From the NCBI GenBank assembly GCA_965662565.1, contig CBFIHS010000064.1:1-8242 (forward strand): DNA of 8,242 nucleotides. The letters are read 5' to 3'. This document shows, in pieces, positions 1 through 5,735 of the stretch. Numbering within the stretch: the first letter of the stretch is position 1; the number at the start of each line of letters is the position of its first letter. The notes beneath the pieces were generated by a model. That model was given only the letters and a program-made list of their open reading frames with translations, was not told where the DNA came from and did no database searches. The translations under genes and the position numbers were made by a program. Source of the stretch: UBA5109 sp965662565 (GTDB lineage: Bacteria; Pseudomonadota; Gammaproteobacteria; Pseudomonadales; Pseudohongiellaceae).

Positions 1-171
1 AGAGTCTTTAATGCTTCAGTGAGAACTGCATTGAAACGCTCAACCTTTACAAGCAGCGAATCCTCTAAGAGAAGCGTTGAAAGAACTTATCACTTCGACC
101 AAAACCTTGAGAGTAATCTAGCTAATCGCTTTAACTTTATGGTTGAAGCTCCTCAAATAGCAGCCAATTAA
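1..171 (+). CDS. C-terminal fragment of an unrecognised protein, possibly TonB C-terminal-like
   Basis: The frame is open from base 1 and closes with TAA at 169-171, giving the last 56 residues of a protein whose start lies left of the window. A rho-independent terminator follows 20 bp later, which supports a genuine gene end on this strand. The fragment has a pattern F-x-A-x-x-x-A-L-K-x-S-x-F near its start, then two short stretches ending in aromatic pairs (TYHF and RFNF). This is loosely like the last helix and strand of a TonB C-terminal domain, where an alanine-rich helix is followed by a basic/aromatic strand. The resemblance is weak and comes from reading only. No signal peptide, membrane segment or catalytic motif can be judged from a fragment this short. 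It converges on the minus-strand gene at 305-469. The coding call is fairly safe; the family is a guess. Confidence 0.6.
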   Translation, partial: RVFNASVRTALKRSTFTSSESSKRSVERTYHFDQNLESNLANRFNFMVEAPQIAAN

Positions 172-190
172 GGTAAATCCAGCAAATACT

Positions 191-223
191 AAAAAGCCCA
201 GATTAATCTCTTGGCTTTTTTTT
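191..223 (+). terminator. Rho-independent terminator after the gene ending at 171
   Basis: AAAAAGCC (191-198) pairs with GGCTTTTT (213-220), and the T run continues to 223. The loop contains the self-complementary AGATTAATCT. It lies 20 bp after the TAA stop. On the opposite strand the stem is followed by only five Ts, so it may also weakly stop transcription coming from the convergent phoBR side. Confidence 0.8.
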
Positions 224-276
224 GGTTAAATTTTGGAAAACTACTGATTCCGGTTGGAGCGCAAATTCCTATTTTT

Positions 277-307
277 CTTTTCTTACTTTTCTCTTACTTT
301 TCTCTTA
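277..307. repeat. 11-bp tandem repeat overlapping the stop codon of the small RHH gene
   Basis: CTTTTCTCTTA occurs twice in direct succession (286-296 and 297-307), preceded by a 9-bp version lacking the central CT (277-285). On the minus strand each unit begins with TAA. The first TAA is the stop codon of the 54-codon gene at 305-469. Because the unit is 11 bp, the successive TAA triplets fall in three different frames, so all frames are stopped. Confidence 0.85.
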
Positions 308-469
308 CTTTTTTTCTTTATTCTGAGCCAGAAAACGCCTAATGAAATGCCGAATCTCTCTGGCAGCACTGGTGTCTAGATCATCGCAAAGATCTATGAA
401 ATCATCCTTCTCTTTTTTATTAAGGCGAACAATCAACTGACTGTTCTTTCTATTTTTTTCTTTAGCCAT
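305..469 (-). CDS. Small ribbon-helix-helix (CopG/Arc-like) putative DNA-binding protein, 54 aa
   Basis: This 54-residue protein starts MAKEKNRKNS and is highly basic. It has the order expected of a ribbon-helix-helix domain. A beta-strand segment QLIVRLN (11-17) alternates polar and hydrophobic residues. A first helix KKEKDDFIDLCDDL (18-31) follows, then a DTSAAR turn and helix cap (32-37). A second amphipathic helix EIRHFIRRFLAQ (38-49) precedes a lysine-rich tail. RHH proteins act as dimers that insert the paired strands into the DNA major groove, usually as repressors or antitoxins. No toxin gene lies next to it. The ATG is preceded by AGGTG at 476-480 with a 6-nt spacer. It lies 65 bp downstream of phoR in the same direction, so it may be the last gene of the phoBR transcript, although a promoter-like sequence lies in the gap. 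Its stop codon sits in an 11-bp tandem repeat. Fold call fairly good; target unknown. Confidence 0.75.
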   Translation of the reverse strand: MAKEKNRKNSQLIVRLNKKEKDDFIDLCDDLDTSAAREIRHFIRRFLAQNKEKK

Positions 470-490
470 TTAAGACACCTACACCGCACA

Positions 491-518
491 TTTATATAAA
501 CAAAAGTATATACATCAA
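491..518 (-). promoter_or_regulatory. Putative sigma-70 promoter for the RHH gene
   Basis: On the minus strand, TTGATG (513-518) and TATAAA (491-496) are separated by 16 bp and lie about 20-50 bp ahead of the ATG of the small RHH gene. The region is AT-rich, so a chance match is possible. The RHH gene could instead be read from the phoB promoter. Confidence 0.4.
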
Positions 519-534
519 CTATATCTTATCCTAG

Positions 535-1821
535 CTATTTATGTGTTATTTTAATTGGGAAACAACAGATAAACTCAGCCCCTTTGTTTGGAGCTCCTTT
601 AATTTCAATGATTCCTTCATAGCGCGTCATAATATGCTTTACTATTGCTAAACCCAAGCCGGTTCCACCAACTTTTGAATTACGACTAGTATCTGTCCTA
701 AAAAAGCGCTCTGTCAACTTGGGTATTGCTTCTGTACTCACACCAATACCATCATCTTTGACGCAAACCTTTAACTCACTGCCTTCTATAAATACGCTAA
801 TTTCAATATTCGCCCCAGCAGGATTATGACTCACAGCATTAACAACCAAATTACCTATTACACTGTGTATATCTGTTTCCTGTGCAAATATCCTAATATC
901 TGTTGGGCAAATCAAACTGAAGGAATGCTTATCCTCACTTAAAACTTTCGCTTCCTCAATAATGCCAGCAATAAGAGGATGTAAAATGATTTCCTCTTTA
1001 CTGATGGTTTTGGTTTGCGACTCTAATTTTGAGAGTAAAATTAAATCATCAGCTAGTGATTGCATACGCAACACTTGCTCAGACATTTGTGCGTAAGCCT
1101 TCGCAGTAAGTGAATCTTCAGGCACGATGCTATCCGATAATGTTTCTAGATAACCTTTTAAAACCGTTATTGGCGTACGTAATTCATGTGAGACATTTCC
1201 AACAAACTCTTTTCGTAATCGTTCAGCATTTTTTAGCAAGGTAATATCGGAGATTATCAAGACAATATCCCTATCACCAAAGCGTGAAGCTGTTAGCATT
1301 AGCCATTTGTTAGAACTTATTTTTGATGGCAATTCAATTCTGCCTATGATGCTCTCCTGCTTAAGATATTCTGCAAGAGCAGGGTCTCTAATTAGGCTGA
1401 TCAACGAACGTCCAATATCGCCATCAACTAAGCCAAATTGAATTTTTGCGGCATTATTCCACCATCTCACACTTAAATCATTTTTCAGAACAATAATGCC
1501 CTCATCAATTGCATGCGTCAGCTGCGAGTTACGACTCATAACTTGGCGCATCTTCATAAGAGAACGTATTTGCTTGTCTCTTCTTTTCACAATAAGGGCG
1601 ACTAAGTCTTTCCAGCCCCCCCTTAATTGGGGCGGGTCTAAGTCTAAGGAATTTTTTACCCAAGAATAGAAGATCCGAGCGGAGAACATATGCCAAATAA
1701 TGTAAAAGGCTAAGGACAGGTTTAATAGAATAGAAAATTGCTTAGTGAGGAAACCTGCAACAGAAATTATCAACAAAGCCCACACTAGAGCTTGCAGCTC
1801 AGCTTTTATGCCAACACTCAA
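535..1821 (-). CDS. phoR: Phosphate regulon sensor histidine kinase PhoR
   Basis: This is an inner-membrane sensor kinase that phosphorylates PhoB under phosphate limitation. At 428 residues it is about the size of E. coli PhoR. Two hydrophobic segments form an N-terminal hairpin (about 9-26 and 28-48) with almost no periplasmic loop, typical of PhoR. A basic linker and a PAS domain (about 97-190) follow. The H-box is SHELRTP with phospho-acceptor His212. The ATP-binding domain has the N-box around NLVVNAVSHNP (324-334), the G1 box DDGIG (356-360), the F-box ERFFRTD (371-377) and the G2 box GGTGLGLAIVKHI (385-397), so all catalytic boxes are intact. The start is TTG. It is supported by AAGGA 8 nt upstream and by the lack of any in-frame ATG before residue 45, which would remove both membrane segments. 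It lies 68 bp downstream of phoB, which identifies the pair as phoBR rather than another HK/RR system. Confidence 0.95.
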   Translation of the reverse strand: MSVGIKAELQALVWALLIISVAGFLTKQFSILLNLSLAFYIIWHMFSARIFYSWVKNSLDLDPPQLRGGWKDLVALIVKRRDKQIRSLMKMRQVMSRNSQLTHAIDEGIIVLKNDLSVRWWNNAAKIQFGLVDGDIGRSLISLIRDPALAEYLKQESIIGRIELPSKISSNKWLMLTASRFGDRDIVLIISDITLLKNAERLRKEFVGNVSHELRTPITVLKGYLETLSDSIVPEDSLTAKAYAQMSEQVLRMQSLADDLILLSKLESQTKTISKEEIILHPLIAGIIEEAKVLSEDKHSFSLICPTDIRIFAQETDIHSVIGNLVVNAVSHNPAGANIEISVFIEGSELKVCVKDDGIGVSTEAIPKLTERFFRTDTSRNSKVGGTGLGLAIVKHIMTRYEGIIEIKGAPNKGAEFICCFPIKITHK

Positions 1822-1829
1822 ACTATATT

Positions 1830-1834
1830 TCCTT
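1830..1834 (-). promoter_or_regulatory. Shine-Dalgarno site fixing the TTG start of phoR
   Basis: The minus strand reads AAGGA, then 8 nt, then TTG AGT GTT. There is no competing ATG or GTG with a ribosome binding site nearby, so this site decides in favour of the rare TTG start. A TTG start would keep the kinase level low relative to PhoB. Confidence 0.7.
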
Positions 1835-1889
1835 TTGCTCTAGTTTCCCAGTTATGAATTACGAATGATGAGTTCGTAGAGGTGTAAAA

Positions 1890-2591
1890 CTATGATTCAA
1901 CAAGCTGTGTAGAAAACCGATACCCGGCACCTCTGACAGTCTGAACGTACTTATCATGACCTTTTGTAGAAATTGATTTTCTTAGTCGTCGTATATGAAC
2001 ATCAACAGTTCTTTCGTCAATGTACACATTACCACCCCAAACAAAATTTAGAATTTGATCACGTGTGTAAACTCGATCTTGATGAGTGAGGAAAAATTGT
2101 AACAAGCGATATTCTGTGGGGCCTAAATTCAATATTTTCCCATCTATACTCACTCTATGCCCTAAGGGGTCAAACACTAAACCTTCAATTTCTATTGGCC
2201 CAGTTGAAACCTCCCTTTCAGTCCTCCGAAGCACTGCTTTAACGCGTGAAACCAGCTCTCTGGGGGAGAATGGTTTGACTATGTAATCATCAGCCCCAGA
2301 CTCTAAACCCGTGACTTTTTCATCTTCATCAGTTTTAGCGGTTAACATCACTATAGGAATATTCTGTGTGAGCTCATTCCTCTTTAGTCGCCGAAGCAAT
2401 TCAAGTCCTGATGTACCTGGCATCATCCAATCTAACAAGACTAGGTCAGGGCTTTGGTCAATTACAATACCGTGAGCATCTTGAGCATTTTCAGCTTGTA
2501 GCACGTCATAGCCACCAGCTTCGAGCGCCATAGTAAGCATATCTCGAATCGGCATTTCATCATCAACAATAAGAATTTTGTGAACAGTCAC
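1890..2591 (-). CDS. phoB: Phosphate regulon response regulator PhoB (OmpR family)
   Basis: PhoB activates phosphate-starvation genes after phosphorylation by PhoR, binding Pho boxes and contacting sigma-70 RNA polymerase. The protein has 233 residues (E. coli PhoB has 229). The receiver domain (about 4-120) has the acidic pair Asp10/Asp11, phospho-acceptor Asp54 in LLDWMMPG, Thr84 in MLTA and Lys106 in the VKPF motif. The winged-helix domain (about 131-228) has GPTEYRLL (157-164), the recognition helix region RTVDVHIRRLRKSI (194-207) and the wing GAGYRF (221-226). The LDWMMPG and GPTEYRLL strings are typical of PhoB rather than of other OmpR-family members. The start is GTG, with AAGGG at 2598-2602 placed 6 nt upstream. 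phoR follows 68 bp downstream on the same strand. A Pho box and a spaced -10 element lie upstream, so positive autoregulation is expected. Confidence 0.96.
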   Translation of the reverse strand: MTVHKILIVDDEMPIRDMLTMALEAGGYDVLQAENAQDAHGIVIDQSPDLVLLDWMMPGTSGLELLRRLKRNELTQNIPIVMLTAKTDEDEKVTGLESGADDYIVKPFSPRELVSRVKAVLRRTEREVSTGPIEIEGLVFDPLGHRVSIDGKILNLGPTEYRLLQFFLTHQDRVYTRDQILNFVWGGNVYIDERTVDVHIRRLRKSISTKGHDKYVQTVRGAGYRFSTQLVES

Positions 2592-2620
2592 TCCAAACCC
2601 TTTTAAAGTACAACCACAGC

Positions 2621-2654
2621 ATTAAACAAAATCAATATTACACTAAGATGAAAG
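2621..2654 (-). promoter_or_regulatory. Pho box and -10 element of the phoB promoter
   Basis: On the minus strand, CTTTCAT-CTTA-GTGTAAT (2637-2654) matches 13 of 18 positions of the E. coli Pho box consensus, with half-sites at 6/7 and 5/7. Exactly 10 bp later comes TTTAAT (2621-2626), a 5/6 match to a sigma-70 -10 element. This is the layout of PhoB-activated promoters, where the Pho box replaces the -35 element. The transcript would start roughly 20-25 bp before the GTG. Confidence 0.75.
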
Positions 2655-2702
2655 CAATTAACTAGCGCCTGCAAATCTCCACTAAATTGAGAAAAGCAAG
2701 GC

Positions 2703-2735
2703 AAAAAAAACCCACTGTACAATAAGTACAACGGG
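2703..2735 (-). terminator. Rho-independent terminator after the DUF1552 gene
   Basis: Read on the minus strand, CCCGTTGTAC (2726-2735) pairs along 10 bp, including two G-T wobbles, with GTACAGTGGG (2711-2720) around a 5-nt loop. Eight Ts follow (2703-2710). It lies about 30 bp after the DUF1552 stop and about 50 bp before the phoB Pho box, so it insulates phoB from the upstream gene. Confidence 0.9.
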
Positions 2736-2766
2736 CTTTGTTTGCTAAAACTACTGTAGAGAAGTT

Positions 2767-4122
2767 TTAGGCTTTAGTAATATTAATGCGTCCAGTGCTA
2801 AAGCCGTTAAGATCGTCAAGATTAATACCTGCTACATCTAGGACACTCAATAACAAGTTAGCATTCGGAGTAGCCTCTCCATTCTCTGAGATAACGTCAG
2901 TGTGGTGTCCACTGCGAAGTTTTCCAGCCCCACCACCAACAATAATATTAGACAATGGGTCTTTACTATGGACGTTACCATCACCCATACCTGAACCATA
3001 CATAATCATAGTGTTATCAAGCAGGCTACCATTCACATCATCAGTTGCTGCAAGCGCAGAAACAAAATAATCAGAGAACACTTTAACGTGATAAGTATTG
3101 ATAAGAGCATGTAAAGCCATTCTTTCTTCATTATAGCCATGATGAGAAACACCATGATGCTGCTCAGGAACACCAATCTGCGGATAAGTACGCTGATTAA
3201 GTTCACGAGACATCATAAGACTGGCTACGCGGCTTGTATCAGTTTGGAAAGCTAATGCCATCAATTCAAATTGAAGACGAACATGATCGTCATACAATTC
3301 AGGAACTTCTACAGGAGCTGCTGAGAGGTTAGAACCCTGCTCTCTCATTCGGCTTTCTAGATTACCAATTCGACGCTCAACTTCGCGCACGTTCTCTAAA
3401 AAGTCATTGATACGTTGTTGGTCACGGATGCCTAGTCTGTTCTCCATACTAGCCGCAGCTACCATGATTGAGTCGAGTAAACTTTTATCCGTTTGTGCAC
3501 GAACCAAACGCTCTTGTTGAGTAGCGCCATAACCAAACATACGCTCAAAAACAGCACGAGGGTTAATTTCATGAGGAAGAGGTTGATCTTTTTCTTTCCA
3601 AGCGATGCTGTTTATGTAAGCACAACTACTGGTCCCGTCACATGCACCAATCATATGACTTGAATCCTCAATAGCTAACTCAATAGAAGGCAGAGGCGTA
3701 TCTTGACCGATATGATCAGCGATCATCTGATCAACAGTTTTACCAGCTTCAACATCTGCGCCAGCAGTATCTTTAGCAACAGCACCACTTAACCATGTAG
3801 CACTCGATGTCGCGTGACCGGCACCTGTGTGGTTGTCAGTGTTGAGTTTCATATTACTGAATATTTGCATCTGATCACGGAAAGGCTCCATAGGCTTAAG
3901 GATTGGAGACATCTCATAGTCAGAGCCTTCTGTAGAAGGCACCCATTCATCAAGAATTACGCCATGTGGCGTGTAGACAAATGCAGTTCTAAGTTGGGCA
4001 TCAGCCCCAGAATTTTGTGCGCTTGCAGCTGGGATCATCGCTTCTAACATTGGAAGCCCCATTGCTACACCAGCACCTTTAAGGACAGTACGCCTCGGTA
4101 GATGTTTTTTGGTGATAAACAT
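2767..4122 (-). CDS. DUF1552 (HXXSHH family) Tat-exported protein, function unknown
   Basis: The 451-residue protein begins with a twin-arginine signal. PRRTVLKGAG carries the Arg10-Arg11 pair, followed by a moderately hydrophobic stretch and a likely cleavage after ASA at about residue 35. It is therefore expected to be folded in the cytoplasm and exported to the periplasm. The family signature H-x-x-S-H-H is present as HGVSHH (323-328). Other histidine- and glycine-rich motifs are PHG (52-54), NHTGAGHATSSATWLSG (97-113) and GSGMGDGNVHS (376-386). These resemble the metal-site loops of DUF1501/alkaline-phosphatase-like proteins, so a metal-dependent hydrolase-type fold is a reasonable inference, not a demonstrated one. 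The start ATG has GAGGG 7 nt upstream. In other genomes DUF1552 genes typically sit next to a DUF1592/DUF1588/DUF1585 cytochrome-like protein. Here both neighbours are unrelated (phoB, and a glutathionyl-hydroquinone reductase), and the gene has its own terminator. Confidence 0.9.
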   Translation of the reverse strand: MFITKKHLPRRTVLKGAGVAMGLPMLEAMIPAASAQNSGADAQLRTAFVYTPHGVILDEWVPSTEGSDYEMSPILKPMEPFRDQMQIFSNMKLNTDNHTGAGHATSSATWLSGAVAKDTAGADVEAGKTVDQMIADHIGQDTPLPSIELAIEDSSHMIGACDGTSSCAYINSIAWKEKDQPLPHEINPRAVFERMFGYGATQQERLVRAQTDKSLLDSIMVAAASMENRLGIRDQQRINDFLENVREVERRIGNLESRMREQGSNLSAAPVEVPELYDDHVRLQFELMALAFQTDTSRVASLMMSRELNQRTYPQIGVPEQHHGVSHHGYNEERMALHALINTYHVKVFSDYFVSALAATDDVNGSLLDNTMIMYGSGMGDGNVHSKDPLSNIIVGGGAGKLRSGHHTDVISENGEATPNANLLLSVLDVAGINLDDLNGFSTGRINITKA

Positions 4123-4195
4123 TTTTAAACCCTCTAATTAACTGTTTTATACGTTTTTTTATAATTAGGAATGCTTAAACTCTAAATATGATTCG

Positions 4196-4224
4196 ATTAT
4201 TACTAAAGAACTTTAAAACAGCAA
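4196..4224 (-). promoter_or_regulatory. Possible promoter of the DUF1552 gene
   Basis: Minus-strand TTGCTG (4219-4224) and AATAAT (4196-4201) are spaced by 17 bp, about 75 bp ahead of the start codon. The -35 half matches only 3 of 6 consensus bases, so this is the best of several AT-rich candidates rather than a firm call. Confidence 0.25.
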
Positions 4225-4372
4225 CTCTTATTCAGCATTTTAGGATAAATACATATTGCTTACACAATTTCTATATCATTGATAAATAATAACTTTTTTT
4301 TTGCTGAAAACTAATACTCACCTATCCCCCCTAGAGTAAGGGCTTTTGAGCCCATAAAATAGCAGCTGCAAA

Positions 4373-4386
4373 ATGATTTAAATCAA
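4373..4386. promoter_or_regulatory. FNR/ANR-like palindrome
   Basis: ATGATTTAAATCAA matches the FNR/CRP-superfamily consensus TTGAT-N4-ATCAA at nine of ten defined bases. It lies inside a longer near-palindrome flanked by A and T runs, about 250 bp upstream of the DUF1552 start and about 60 bp after the stop of the upstream reductase gene. The distance is long for a class I or II activator site on the promoter proposed at 4196-4224, so it may serve another start point or be a chance AT-rich palindrome. Confidence 0.3.
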
Positions 4387-4444
4387 TTTTCTTCCATATT
4401 TAACTGAAAGATAGCAGCAACTGTGAAGACAGGAGATTTCGAAC

Positions 4445-5410
4445 TTACTTAAACCGGCCCCTATCATGGGGGCGGTCATAATCAATCTCAGGACCTACAG
4501 GGACCACCTGAGTTGGGTTAATCATGTCATGACTAAAGTAATAATGAACCTTTATGTGCCTAAAGCTGACTGTCTCTTTTACACCCTCAAACTGATATAA
4601 GTCTCTCAAATAATTCGAGATATTATGGTAATCCTCTATCCTCTTCTTATTGGTTTTAAAGTGCCCATAATAAACACAATCAAAACGCACTAAAGTAGTA
4701 AATAAACGCCAATCAGCTTCGGTAATTTCGTTACCCACAAGATACCTCTGCCGACTCAATATATCTTCAACCTTATCCATAGCAGCGAAGAGGTTTTCAT
4801 AGTGCTTCTCGTAAACATCCTGCTTTGTGGCAAAACCACATTTATAGACGCCATTATTGATGTTGTGGTAAACCAGCTCATTAATATTATCGATTTCATT
4901 TCGTAAGTTGGAGGGGTAGTACCTAGGCTCTTCATTGGTTAATTCACAAAAAGCCGTATCCAGCATTCTAATTATTTCGGATGATTCATTATTAACAATC
5001 GTATTGGTTTTTTTATCCCATAAGACTGGAACCGTTACACGACCTGAGTAATCAGCTTGATTTGTCGTATATACCTGATACATATATTGGATACTTGGAA
5101 TTGGGCTTTCTTCATAACCGTATTTAAGACTTTCCTCTTCACTTATTACCCACCCATGCTCAAGCATTTCAGCCTTGACCACAGTTACACTAATAAGACC
5201 TTCCAGTTTTTTAAGTTTGCGATAGATTAATGTGCGGTGAGCCCATGGGCAGGCCAGAGAAACAAACAAATGATAGCGTCCTGCTTCGGCAGGGTAATCC
5301 ATATCTCCAATAGAGTTTCGATACTGCGCATCAGTACGAATAAACTCACCATCAGAAGACTCTGTATCATACCAATCTGTATGCCATTCCCCCTTAACCA
5401 ACAAGCCCAT
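4445..5410 (-). CDS. Glutathionyl-hydroquinone reductase (xi-class glutathione S-transferase, YqjG/EcmB type)
   Basis: This cytoplasmic enzyme family reduces glutathionyl-hydroquinones back to hydroquinones, releasing glutathione disulfide, and protects quinone pools. The 321-residue length is typical for the family. The thioredoxin-like N-terminal half has the motif ACPWAHRT with catalytic Cys54, then VPVLWD (127-132) with its cis-proline loop, and NNESSEI (140-146), which binds the gamma-glutamyl group of glutathione. The all-helical C-terminal half contains EITEADWRLFTTLVRFD (228-244), which is very characteristic, and ends with INPTQVVPVGP (296-306), the INPTxxVPxGP tail signature. Sequences around the substrate pocket are rich in tyrosine, as expected. 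The ATG is preceded by TGAGGA, about 6 nt upstream, inside a degenerate copy of an 11-bp repeat. The gene stands alone and is divergent from the methyltransferase gene. No quinone-degradation genes are nearby, so a housekeeping redox role is likely. Confidence 0.92.
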   Translation of the reverse strand: MGLLVKGEWHTDWYDTESSDGEFIRTDAQYRNSIGDMDYPAEAGRYHLFVSLACPWAHRTLIYRKLKKLEGLISVTVVKAEMLEHGWVISEEESLKYGYEESPIPSIQYMYQVYTTNQADYSGRVTVPVLWDKKTNTIVNNESSEIIRMLDTAFCELTNEEPRYYPSNLRNEIDNINELVYHNINNGVYKCGFATKQDVYEKHYENLFAAMDKVEDILSRQRYLVGNEITEADWRLFTTLVRFDCVYYGHFKTNKKRIEDYHNISNYLRDLYQFEGVKETVSFRHIKVHYYFSHDMINPTQVVPVGPEIDYDRPHDRGRFK

Positions 5411-5735
5411 AAACTTTCCTCAGCATTTCTTCAACATTTCTTCAACGATAGTAGGCACAAGCAAGAGATCATAAGAAGCATACAACGGATCTGATCTTAG
5501 CCCTCAAAAAGAGGGACAGCTTGTCTAAACATCTTATGCTTGTCAACTTAGTCCAATTATTAGGAGCTTAAACAATTTAGCTCTTCAATGAATTTGAATA
5601 GATGAATACAAACTGGAGTGAAATAAGCATTGAAGATCAACTGCAAAATATTTTTTTCCTGCACATTTGGCCACTTGATAATGCTCTGGATCTGCTTTAG
5701 TTTGTGGACTGTCTAAAACCATATTGGAACTTTCT
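5411..5735. other. 325-bp divergent intergenic region
   Basis: This is the region between the reductase (minus) and the methyltransferase (plus), and it should hold both promoters, though none is clear enough to call. It contains an 11-bp tandem repeat (5424-5445), an inverted repeat CCCTC-AAAAA-GAGGG (5501-5515) without a T tract on either side, and two short open frames of doubtful value (45 codons on the minus strand, 5585-5722; about 32 codons on the plus strand starting near 5602). Confidence 0.5.
5424..5445. repeat. 11-bp tandem repeat in the leader of the reductase gene
   Basis: CATTTCTTCAA occurs twice in succession (5424-5434, 5435-5445). On the minus strand the units read TTGAAGAAATG, TTGAAGAAATG, then a degenerate third copy CTGAGGAAAGT that carries the Shine-Dalgarno sequence of the reductase gene. 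Each perfect unit ends in ATG preceded by a purine-rich stretch, but neither ATG is in frame with the reductase. The first opens a frame of five codons. Confidence 0.8.

Larger units (their letters stand above)
4123..4444. other. 322-bp intergenic region upstream of the DUF1552 gene
   Basis: This AT-rich gap between two minus-strand genes holds no convincing coding sequence. It contains a promoter-like pair for the DUF1552 gene (4196-4224), a short hairpin GGGCT/AGCCC (4340-4353) without a T tract, a run of six Cs (4326-4331) that stands out in the AT-rich context, and an FNR/ANR-like palindrome (4373-4386). There is no strong terminator for the upstream reductase gene, so some read-through into the DUF1552 gene is possible. 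Confidence 0.6.

Noticed and set aside
305..469. Toxin-antitoxin system around the RHH gene
   Set aside because: No open frame resembling a toxin lies up- or downstream; the neighbours are phoR and a convergent unrelated gene end.
2086..2286. 66-codon plus-strand frame
   Set aside because: Antisense shadow inside phoB.
2786..3070. 94-codon plus-strand frame
   Set aside because: It lies wholly inside the DUF1552 gene, antisense, with no ribosome binding site or recognisable domain.
3814..4047. 77-codon plus-strand frame
   Set aside because: Antisense shadow of the N-terminal part of the DUF1552 gene.
4188..4289. Short plus-strand open frame of about 33 codons (MIRLLLKNF...)
   Set aside because: AT-rich spacer with no Shine-Dalgarno sequence and no terminator after it.
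4340..4353. GGGCT/AGCCC hairpin as the terminator of the reductase gene
   Set aside because: On the minus strand it is followed by TTACTCTAGG, not a T run, and it is about 90 bp beyond the stop.
5237..5494. 85-codon plus-strand frame
   Set aside because: Mostly antisense to the start of the reductase gene and running into the tandem repeat; no domain or start signal.
5501..5515. CCCTC-AAAAA-GAGGG hairpin as a terminator
   Set aside because: There is no T tract on either strand and it sits in a divergent gap where no transcript is expected to end.
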